From contig OY727094.1 in NCBI GenBank assembly GCA_963402885.1, positions 16,122,501 to 16,186,500 on the forward strand: a stretch of 64,000 nucleotides of DNA, in the 5' to 3' direction. Positions 49,640-61,300 of this stretch are shown here, in pieces (position 1 is the stretch's first letter; every line of letters starts with the position of its first letter). A model generated the notes under the pieces. That model did no database searches, had not been told where the DNA came from, and saw only the letters and a program-made list of their open reading frames with translations. The translations under genes were made by a program, and so were the position numbers. This stretch comes from Antedon bifida (Eukaryota; Echinodermata; Crinoidea; Comatulida; Antedonidae).

Positions 49640-50935
49640 TGAAATGTGGACGCTACGAATTACTTCTGACGGTAGGGGGGTGGGGGGGGGGGGGTATTTA
49701 ATCCCAGTTATTAGTTACCGCCTGCCTTAAGCTGAGCAGCCCTTGGCCATTTAGGTTCTGATCCGTCATGGTCTGCTTTCTCTGATTGGGTGGTTAGAGA
49801 TTGAGCCTGCAAACTTGACAAGTAGACCGCAATTGCTTACCAACGAATACAAAGACACATATTACATTAAACTTCGTCTAGCGTCATGGAATGTACGAAC
49901 CATGACACTTAGCAATATAACACCGAATGCTGAACTGAGAAAATCATCGATCAAGAATTATAGCGATTAAATATCGACATAGCAGCACTCCAGGAAACAA
50001 GAATTACGGATTACTTCTGACGGTAGGGGGGGGGGGGGGCGGTTATTAAATATCGACATAACAGCACTCCAGAAAACAAGACTTCCTGGCTTAGGTTCAA
50101 TTGCAGACAAGAACTATACCCTATAGGTCTACCCTTTTCTGGAAAGGTGAAAATAATGGAGAGAAACGAGTAGATCTATCCTGCCATTTATAGAACTACC
50201 TACTGATGGAAATGAACGGACGATCTCAATGAAGCTTCACACCAATCTTGAAGTTGTTAGCCTAATTAATATCTATTCTCCGACGATGCAAGCTCCGACG
50301 GAATTAATTGATGGGTTCTATACTCAATAAGATCAAGCTGTCTTGAAGATCCTGAAAAGTGAACAACTACTTATCTTTGGAGATTTCAATGCACGTGTTG
50401 GGGCAGATTTTCTGTCTTGGTCCCCTCACAAAGGATGTTTTAGTGTTTGGAAATTAAACAGTAATGGACGTAGACTCCTTGAATTCACTGCACTTCACCG
50501 TCACTAACACCTTTTATGGAATATCTTTCAAGAGGAGAGTCTCATGGTGCCATCCAAGATGCAAGGACTGGCATCAACTAGACCATATCCTAACGAGAAG
50601 ACCTTTCCTCGGCAACGTATCCCTTACATTTCCACAGCGCAAACTGTGACACAGACCATGCTCTGCTCTATTCCATAGTAAAGCTGAAACCAGAAAAGAT
50701 CCATCGGTCCAAACAACCAGGTAAAGCAAGAATCCACTAACACCGATAACAAGGACAAACAGCATAGATTTCAGTCTGAGTTCCAAAAGAAATTACTAAA
50801 CACAAAAAAACACAGACAATGTTACCCATCAATGGCAAAACATCAGCAAGGCCATACACATTGCATCAATTCTATCTTTTGGGAAACAAATATCATCCTA
50901 CCAGAGGATAAATAATAGTGTTAATTTTAACTAAA
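49640..50935 (+). pseudogene. Degraded RTE-type LINE: 5' leader and endonuclease
   Basis: Blocks of the apurinic-type endonuclease appear in order but in shifting frames: KLRLASWNVRTMT (about 49871), DIAALQET (about 49976), IYSPT (about 50270), LIFGDFNARVGAD (about 50372), QLDHILTRR (about 50575) and CDTDHAL (about 50647). These include the catalytic Glu, the GDFN Asp and Asn, and the terminal Asp-His. The reverse transcriptase is missing. The copy is disrupted by a duplicated 40-base tract around a G run at 50005-50085. RTE membership is judged from block wording. Confidence 0.8.
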
Positions 50936-50942
50936 TTTCTTT

Positions 50943-51054
50943 TTTTTTAGTCGCGTGCAAAGCCACTCTACAGCTCACTATGCCGGTCGGTTGGTCGGTA
51001 AACACTAACTTGAGCACGCGACTGCAGCTATGTATATGGCCTTGTTTATATCAT
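50943..51054. mobile_element. Partial copy of the 39313-40152 element
   Basis: Contains TTTTAGTCGCGTG, then GTCGGTTGGTCGGTAAACAC and GAGCACGCGACTGCAGC, then TATGGCCTTGTTT. These come from the two inner flanks of the larger element, with the roughly 600 bases between deleted. The outer inverted repeats are absent. Confidence 0.7.
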
Positions 51055-51479
51055 ACTGACAACGTTGGTGTGTCTATCCTTCAATGTGTTGATCTTTAGA
51101 ATTATGGTGTGTTGATTTACAGCTGAAAATTAAATTTCAATCTTAAAACTTCAGCCTATTTTGAATTATCTGTCTTAGTCCGGCGGGCAAAATATGTTGT
51201 ATCCGTAAGAAACACATTATTTTCGTATGGAAACCTTATTGTGATGAAGCCGTTCCATTTCCATTTGTATAATGTCTGTCTGTCCAGTGACTTTAAACTT
51301 CAATGGCTGGACACTTTTTGATAGAGAATAGACAAACACACACGGACGGAAACTGAAATTTAAAAAAACATTTTCAACTTACACGAATTTTCTACTCTTG
51401 TTACGTTAGTAGTTACCCTTTGTTAAGTTAATGGTTATTGATTGAAATATATGTTTATACTGGGTAACCTCTTCAGTCA

Positions 51480-51766
51480 AAGACTGGTCTCCCAGAGGGC
51501 CCAGTTGGTGATCAGTGGCTGTGATGTACTAATACACCGGGGTAACCCCCTACTCGTCTCGAAAGATGTACTAGGTTCTTTAAAGTGCACACGAGCTAGA
51601 TGTGTACACTGGACCTACGGTTTATAGTCCTTATCCGAGAAGACTCGTTCTACCACCAGAACCATGGAGTGAGTGAGTGAGCCTCGAACCCGTGCCGATG
51701 TTATGGCTACGTAATTACGGTTCCACTGTCTTAACCGCTCGGCCACTCACTCACTCACACGGTTAT
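51480..51766 (-). mobile_element. tRNA-Ser-like SINE
   Basis: On the minus strand the element begins GAGTGAGTGGCCGAGCGGTT, an A box of the class II (Ser/Leu) tRNA type. A long variable region and the B box GGGTTCGAGGC (about 51692) follow, so the tRNA-like head spans about 51766-51680. The downstream body, with ACTATAAACCG and GCACTTTAAAGAACC, resembles a conserved SINE core that I recall from other marine invertebrates. It is one of the best-preserved elements in the window. Confidence 0.88.
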
Positions 51767-52374
51767 GTTTGTTACGTGGTTAATGAAGTTGGTTACGTTA
51801 GTGGTTAAAACTGTTACCTTAATGGGTGATTGTTATTATGGGGCATGTTTATAATCCGATGGGAGTGCAAGTCTTTTAAAATCTCTCAACGTTGCCAGGA
51901 AAGAAATGTGATGGTAATTATTCACAATCACACGTTTTTAACCGTTGTTTTTGTTTTTTTTTTGTTTTTTGGGGTTTTTTTGCAGCAAAAACATAACCTA
52001 ATAAGAGCCCACATTTAACAATGCATGACCTCCACTATAACGATACGGTAATAATGTATAAAATAAATATAAATAATTATGACGACAATTTTTGTTTACA
52101 ATTACACAACCGTAACTGTTAATTCAAACAAACTTCTATAGTATTATTTAGGCTCTCTTATTTGTGAAAAACGGAAGGAGATTACAAAGTCAAATGTACA
52201 AAAGAAGTTGATATGGTTGAATAATCAGATCACGCTCATGAATGATATTCAATTGACTCTTTGCACGAACTTTGTTGACATTAGCATTGCAGCCGCTCCA
52301 GTCACTTGATAATACCAGAGAGTTGCAACTCCCTGATAATACTGTAGAATTAAATTGTTCTACTAAAGCTAAAG

Positions 52375-55300
52375 ATGGCTTTAACAGTGTATTATAATCC
52401 ATTATCTCAACCTAGTCGTGCCGTAGTATTGTTCTGCAAATATAACAAGATACCCTACCATGAGAAAGTCATCGACTTGGCAAAATGTATGCTTTTTTAT
52501 TTTAGTCACTATTAAAATATACTGTTGCTTTAAACGTATCCGGACAACTACCCCTAGACAATTACCACCCGAACAACTACCACCCGGACAATTACCCCCA
52601 TAGGACAACTACCAACCGGACAATTACCCATAGGACAACTACCCTATAGGACAAGTACCCTATAGGACAACTACCACCCGGACAATTACCCCCTAGCACA
52701 ACCCCCCCCCCCCATTCCATGTATGCTGCCTTGGCAAGTAAAACATATTTTTTAGAAACAGCACTCTAATAGATAACATTCCAAGTTATCGTAGTATTTC
52801 TCAGCTCAAAAAAGGGAATAAAAAATGAGTTGACCACCTTAAAAATCCTGAATCAGAGTGATGACGGAGAGGGGAAAAAATAACAACCCCTTCACTTTGC
52901 GTCTAAGACCAAGACCTCCTCACCTCTATTATGTGAATAAACATGTGCACATGAAATATTTATATGGAGTTTCTAAAAATACCCAGACAAATTTGCTTAA
53001 TCATGCTTGAGTCAGTGATTTTCATTTATTCATAGGAACAAGGTTTACAATGAAAACCCTATAGTATGCCTGGTTTGATAATCAGGTCTACAAATATTAT
53101 AGGTCTAATTATCGATGTTACAGGTCCCTTTGCTGTGGTTTTTAATAATAGTCAACATTTCAGAGCCACTAAATATTTATTATCTCAAGGATAATCAAAA
53201 TTGCGGAAAGAATCAGCAAAAAGAATATTGTAATTTTAAACATTCATTTCATTATATAATTATTCATACATTTACTACAGTACTCCAATTATGTAGGTTG
53301 TCCAGAATATAATTCTTCGTGATTTAAGGTCCGGTTATACTACGAAAGATAACGAACGACGATAATATATAAAACAAAGATATTTATTTTAAAAATAAAA
53401 TTAGAAAATTTTCGAAACTATAACACTTATGCTGCTCTCTTTGGCCTAAAATAAGATTTTTTTTTTAATCAAATGAAAATGACGTCATGATCAATAAAAA
53501 CAATAAAATTGTGATATCGTCACGATAGTATTGCTATTACAAATCATGACGTCATTTAATTGGACGAAAATAGAAAAATAGCAAAATGTATATTTACCTT
53601 TGTAATCGTCCTAGTACAATGAGCCTTTATTGACTGAATGTAGTCCACTGTCTTAAAGTTGCTTAATTATTTTCAAAAATTGTATTAGACATTTTGTATA
53701 TACTGTAGAAAATAATAACGTATAATGTTGTTTGACAGGTGAGCATAGAATGCCGGAATACACTGCAATCCAGCCAGCTCAGTCAGTACCAGCAATTAAA
53801 GATGGTGATTTCACACTTGGAGAAAGGTATGCCTTACTCCCCTTGTCCAACCATGTAGGCTACATTGTAAAGAATAAAGCAAGTGTGAAGAAGTTTTTTT
53901 TTTTAATTTTATGAATCATTTTCTCCAATATCCCCTAATTGCAGGTGATACAACACAGAAATTACAAGTTGACAACATAGTGTTTACTAACGAACACTTT
54001 CCCATATCTATAGGCCTAAACATTTTAAACTTGGTAACGACAGTCTATAAATAATAAGGCCCTTTTGAATTCTGGTTTGTTTCTTTGTAGTACTGCAATA
54101 GTGAGATATCTGGCGGCAAAATACAACGTAGCAGATCATTGGTATCCTAAAAATATTGAGACTCGGGCTGAGATTGATGCCTACTTAGCCTGGCAGCATA
54201 CAGGTATTAGGAAAGCGGGAATTAACGTGATGGTAAATGAGGTAAATAACAATGTAAAGTTTCATTTCAAGGTTATGCTGCTAATTTGTGGTATGAAGAC
54301 GCAAAACTAACTTTACGGTCATATGACTAAATTTGAGAAGATGTAATTAAAGGGAAAAAGGGCTAAAATAAGGCGAAACCTAAGTCAGTGTCATAAACGT
54401 TATTATTTTTCATAAATATTGTTACTCAAAAACTATACAGTCATATCCGAGTTTTTAGATCTAGAAAAGCCAGATATCCGAGTTTTTCAGATCTATCAAA
54501 AAAGATATCCGACTTTTGTAGATCTAGAGAAGATATCTGAGTTTCTAGAAGAAGAAGTCTCTAGAAAAGTTTGATATCCGATATCATAATTTAAAAGTAA
54601 AGTTTAAAACATACATAACTCATGCAACTATAAAAAACGCTTGTTACAAAAACGACGGCTAGATTAATGAGATATACGGGAGCAACTTAAAACCTACACA
54701 ACCAGTCAAAATAAGACCACTGTTATATTTGTATACAGATGTTTGTTCCAAAACGTACCGGGAAACCAAATGATCAGGAGGCAGTCGACAAGTTTGTCAA
54801 AGAAGCTGAAGAGTCCATCGGCAAGATAAATAGGTTATTTCTCAAAGGAAAACGGTTCTTGTGTGGAGACGAGATATCTGTTGCTGACTTGTTTGCTATT
54901 TGTGAGGTAATCACTAGATTTAAAAGAAGTTTAGGTTGTGGTTAATATTTTGGTTTGGCATGCGCAGAATCAGATAATGTGCATGTTACCTCAATACAAA
55001 AATAAGTAATTCGAAATTTTGATCATTTTCCTCCATAGTTGTACATAATGTACCATACATTCCACTGTCTGAATCAAGTATCGTTCATTAGGCTATTCAT
55101 TAACAATCAATGGACAACCTTCCGACGGAGCTATAGTTGATTTTATACGATACATTCCCATTGTCCAAATCATCCTATCGCTCTTTATTCATTAACAATC
55201 AATGGACAACCTTCCGACGGAGCTATAGTTGATTTTATACGATACATTCCTATTGTCCAAATCATCCTATCGCTCTTTATTCATTAACCATCAACGGACA

Positions 55301-58300
55301 ACCTTCCGACGGAGCTATAGTTGATTTTATACGATACATTCCCATTGTCCAAATCATCCTATCGCTCTTTATTCATTAACCATCAACGGACAACCTTCCG
55401 ACGGAGCTATAGTTGATTTTATACGATACATTCCCATTGTCCAAATCATCCTATCGCTCTTTATTCATCAACCATCAACGGACAACCTTCCGACGGAGCT
55501 ATAGTTGATTTTATACGATACATTCCCATTGTCCAAATCATGCTATCGCTCTGGTCACAAAAGCATGGGAGTTTCAATTTTCGACTTCGTCGAAATTTGA
55601 GAGCCCCCAATAAAACGGTTGACCAGAGTTTACTGGTAAATTGTCACTGTCCATTCGTCCTTGTAAAGAGGTAAAGTTCAAGTGACACAACCCTTTTTCC
55701 AATGTTCAGAGTTCAAGTAATTGACCTTTTAATGTTTAACCCTAGTTTAAAAATAAAAATGTCCTCTTTTGCAGAGTCGTAACCCTTATAGGGTTTGAGC
55801 ACATTTGTTAGGTACCGGTACATAATTAAGTTGGGGTGGCTCCTTAATTGGACCTTTTAATGTTTGCATAGAACTCTCACTGTAACCCTAATAATCAATA
55901 AAAATTTAGTTACAGTCTCTCTTTATCAATATTTGTGAGGTCAGTATACAGAGAAATAATATAATACCTTAACCACTAAAGATATGTTATTCATGATGTT
56001 AAGTGTAAGAAAATTAATTTTTTATTATTGAATAGGTATACAGGTTTAATCATAAATGAAATTAAACACAATAAGTGACTATAAACTTATAAAATGGTGT
56101 ACATTAATTTTTCTCCCTGTCTTGACCATTTTCCCCCGGTCTCGACCATTTACTCCAAGTCTCGACCATTTACTTCAAGTCTTGACCAATCCCCCTTGAC
56201 CATAACTAAAGTTTTACACAGCTTTTATTAATGGACAGTCTCTCTTTATCTATATGTGTGACGTCAGTATACAGAGAAATAATATATTACCTTAACCACT
56301 AAAGATATGCTATTCATGATATTAAGCGTAAGAAAGTTATTTTTTTTTTTATTATTGAATACGTATACAGGTTTATTCATAAATGAATGTTAACACAATA
56401 ATTGACTATAAACTTATAAAATGGTGTACATTAATTTTCTCTCGGTCTTTGCCCCCGGTTTTGACCATTTACTCCAAGTCTTGACCAATTCCCCTTGACC
56501 ATAACTAAAGTTTTACACAACTTTTATTATTAGAAAACCCTATTCCTAAATGGTTTCCAGTCCACTTGTATTTAAACATTGTATCAGAAAGTTGAAAAAT
56601 AAGGTTCCCTGAACATGTTATGCGATTCGGTCATCATAAGTGTGTAGACCGCATGGCTTTATCACCAACGAGGATGTCAGAAGCCGTGGAAACAGAAAAG
56701 AAGAACAGACGACCGTGTCCACTTTTCAATGTTCAGATCATTTTCGGCCGATTTTGATGTATTGAAGAGATTAATTAGTGGGTTAGGTTCAGCTTATTTA
56801 GGTATTGATTTTTTGGAAGTTAGTAGGCTGTTCGTTTTTTTTGTTTTTGTTTATTTATTATTATTGACCCGTTCTGATAACCGTAGAAACACGTCCGAAA
56901 AACACATTGTTCGAATTCTCTTTGGAGAAAGTATCATACACTCAGCAAACAATGTCTACTTGAATGATTGTAGGAATACAGTAGACTTCAAGTCTTCAGT
57001 TAATCAGTTATTGTACTGTTATATTGGTGTATCGTACATTCGTTTCTTTATCGTTATAATATACTGTTTATTAATAAACTTTTATGTTTTGCATCCTGCA
57101 TTACAGCTCTTTTAGACCGTTGACAAGTCAAAGCTCCTGAGAGGGAAGGCAGAATGCAATCATAGGCTATAGGCCTAATCTCATAATATTAACTTCAATT
57201 TTCCGAACAGTTTCAATTACGGACGGCAAAAGGCCTGTACCTACAATTCAAGAGGGTGTGTGTGTTTGTCACGTGTAGGCCCTATACTTAAAAAACTAAA
57301 GTTGATATACCTGCTGGAGGTATTGTTTTTCGTACGAAAACGATCGCTATGCTGTTTTAGTTTGCTGTTTTGGTTTGTATTTGTTTCTTAATGGTAATGC
57401 CACGTTACATGTACACATCGACATGTACACTGTACACTTTTATAAGCATTAGTTTAATGTTTGAACTTTTTTTGTAAATTTATTCTATACGCTTTTTGTA
57501 AAATGATTTTTGTATACTTTTTTTTTAAAATAAAAGCTGTACACCTCGTTTTAAGAATGTCTGTGGCCAATGTACACTGTACATCTTTATAAGAATTAGT
57601 TTAATTTATTCTGTACATTTTTTTGTAAAGTTGTTTTTGTACACTTTTTTTTATCGAAATAAAATCTGTACACCTTTATTTTCTTAAATTCTAATAATTT
57701 GTTAGTGTTATTGTTTAAATAATTTGTGAAACTAATTTGTATTGTTTACCGCATGTTACAATATCGATGATTTTCTACAGGTAATGAACCGTTTTAGTGG
57801 TTATAGGCCTACTTGTTAACTTTTTAAGCAACATCACACTCATTTTAACCAGGAGGAGATAAAATGCAAATAAAACGATTTTTAAAAAGTAAACATAAAT
57901 ACAATTTCTACAAAATATACCAACAACATGGAGGCCTGCAAACTTTACGAGTATAAACAAGTAATAAACTGTACTAGTGAAACACTATCGACATTACCAT
58001 ACATAATTATAAACAATGAGATGGTGGAAACAAAGAAAAACACAGTTTAATGTATAACAATGTAAGACAAACTTTTTATCCCCATTATCAATTGTTTTCT
58101 CGTGCCGATATGCAGACTTTAAAAAGGGGGGGGGGGGGGGGGGGTTTTATCGTACATTGAGTATAAATCCTTTAGAGTAATATTCATGTTTGTTATGAGC
58201 TGGTAAGAAAAAAAGTAAAGATATAAAGGATTTGTGTAAAGATATTACACCTGATGAGTTGAATAATGTGATGTAATAAAATGATGAGTGACCAGCAAAA

Positions 58301-61300
58301 TATATATCGGTAGATATTTTACAGTAAGGTACTAGCAGTATGATGCGACGCAATTTAAAACTGTTTTACAATTGGAAACGTTAAACGCGTCTCCTGTGCT
58401 TTTGTGAAGGAAAAATTTACGTTAATATAACTTCGAGACGAAAATGATTTGTTTGGTGTATTTCCTTGTCTTTGTTTCATTTATTTATTATTTAACTAGT
58501 AGCTCAGCTTTGTGATTGGCTGATGTTTTTTGCTGCTGTCCGGTAGTTATCGTGTTGTAACGTATTCTTCATTGACGTCAGCTGTTCTTGAATGAGAACA
58601 CCTTTTAAAAATAGTGACGTCATGTTTTGTCTAATATTCCCTGTCGATGATATCTAGCGTCAGTAATAAAACCCTTACTGAGGAATCTTTCATAAAATAG
58701 TGCTAGATAGAGCTATAGGTAACCATCAATAAGAGAACATTTACAAAGAACCGTTAAAATGTATGTCGTTATAAGGTTAAGCCTGCAGAGCGAAGACACA
58801 GGCCTGTAAAATTGCTAACGAAACAGCGGAAGATTCATAAAAAAAAGTTTTTAAAAAATAGTCGAAAGATAAACATGTAGAAAAAAAAGTAGGCCTTAGA
58901 ATAACTAATGGAAATAACCTGCTTGTAAACAAATTTCAATTTTTGGACTCCGGGTTGAATGTCTAGCTTTTCTGTTTTTCTGTTAAAATGTGTTAAGTGT
59001 AAAGAAAATACAATTGGCAACCAAAACGTCTTTCTACCTTCAAATTATGATCGACCTGTGTTTGCAATTATGATAAAAGTAATATTAAATAATACGCAGA
59101 CATCTGTTATTTCTCACCATTGAATTCAAAATTTATTTACAATACCCCTTACAGTAAAACTACTGTAGATCTACATGGTCTTTATTGTAATAATATTAAT
59201 CACACATATTTAGATAACTTATCGATACATGTACGAAATATATGCTTGTTATTATTAGTGTTATTAGGCCTATAACGTTTCTTTTAATCTACCAGTCCGT
59301 TTCCTACGTTACGACATCATTTATCCGTTTCAAGTACCTGTTTCTCTCTTGAAATTACTAACTAAACGGTTAAAACGCTCTAAAGAAAAACTTGTTAAAA
59401 ACATAAGAAACTGTTACATATATTTATAACAATTAGAAATATAATAAAATTTAGTTTTAAGAGATTATTTAATTTTTATCCACACAATGAGAAACAATCA
59501 CATGAATATTAACGATCAATGGAATTAGGTATGATCTAAGTGAATTTCAATACAATAATACAGCTATTTGTTTCGTAAAGTTAATCATTATCCACACAAT
59601 GACAAACAATCACATTATTATTAACGATCAATGGAATTAGCCCTATATCTAAGTGAATTAACTTCAATACAATAATACAACCATTTGTAGGAATATCATC
59701 ACAAAAGTAATTTAACTGGTACTACTATACTATATGAGAACAGATCATGAACAGTTGATGTTCTTGAGATCTGCAGTCACTATTAAAGACTGTTAGGCCT
59801 AATGTTTGCGTAAAATTTCTCTCATCTTTTAATATCTCTAAACGTAAGATTTATTCTTGGTAGCTTGATGGATTGATTTTTAGGCAGTGAATGGTACCAG
59901 TACTCATTAGTGGGATAATTCATCATTAATAATGTACCGTGTTTAAGATCAACAGTTACTGGCTCAATTATTCTTTTGGGACTCTTACCTCGCGCATCAC
60001 CATGTCGAAATCTAAACATACGTGTTTGCCCCAATGATACAGAGGCGATTGAACTAAAGTGATTCATGTCTTTTTCATCATCTTTGTGTTCGCCAATGTA
60101 ATCACTGCCAGTAGCATATCTATAGAGTAACGACAAAATACAATAGAAAATAAAGTATTTTAACATGAGATTAAAAAAAAAACCAACCAATTATTCATTG
60201 GGGGAGGGGGGTGTATGTAAGTAAAATAACACTTGCACAATAGAATTAAAACAAACAAAATAATAAACAAGAATATTTACCGATTGACCAAGACAAAATT
60301 GAAGTAATGTCCTGTAACCGTTTTTAAAAGATCGCGGAGATCTGTCAGGAATGGTGGCCACGGTAAAGCTGGTACTGTATTGCCTGAATATTTGTAAGTT
60401 AAGCCCGAATCGCCAAACGAAACCTGCAGAGGGGAAAACCATACATTACATAGTAATTTAAGAATCATATTTGGCGAGATGTAGATGAACACGCCCAAAT
60501 AAAATCATTTACAGTAAAAGAGTAAATTACACCTATAGCTACCCAGCGGTAAATAAAGAAAAACAAAGGAAACGATATAGGCCTACAAGTAATTAACAAG
60601 TCATTAATACAAAAACACGGATAAAAAAAATAATGGAACTAACCTGTTTTCTAGGAATATTAAACCACTTTCCGCACACTTTCACCTTTGCAAGATCACC
60701 GGTAAAATAGTCAATCTCTTCCTCACATTTTTTAAACAATGTATCGGCTGTTCCTTTATCAAGAAGTTGAAGGTAATCACAATCTAAATTTTCCCCTGTT
60801 ATCTTTTGCACAGATAACCCATCAGGGGATAGCAATTGTTGCTCTGAATTGAATAAACGTCCTCCGTTATCGTTTTCGTCACCACCACCATCGACGGTAA
60901 CCGCATTATCATTATCAACCTCTTCAATCATCTTTTGAATTTCACCGTGTTGTTCAATTAACTTGTACCACTGTCTCTTTGGAAGGTTTATACCTTTTTT
61001 GCCGGGTTTAAACTCGCCTCCTTCTTCGGCCTGGTAACAACGGCGAATACATACAAACTGCTCTTCTTTCCAGCTACTAACTACCACATGTATTATCGGT
61101 GTGTCCGAAAGAGGGATTCTTACTGCCTCCACCAAGTTAATGTCTCTTTGCAAGCCGTCTAGGGCTTGAAGAATTAAATCAATATTGGTAAAAAGTTTTT
61201 GCCACAGCAGAACGGGTAAATTAATACCTAGAGGTCCAGGTCTGAAGGCACCATTTTCTTCCGTTTGATAAAATTCTCTGAGGCATACATAAACAACTTC

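Noticed and set aside
56729..57115. 128-codon open frame with a hydrophobic middle and end
   Set aside because: Low-complexity Phe/Leu/Val content in AT-rich DNA, no recognised domain and no splice context. It is within the inserted block, so worth only a transcript check.
60191..60442. 83-codon minus-strand frame overlapping the second ALKBH2-type exon
   Set aside because: It is an alternative frame of a real exon; the chosen frame joins in phase and matches the dioxygenase family.
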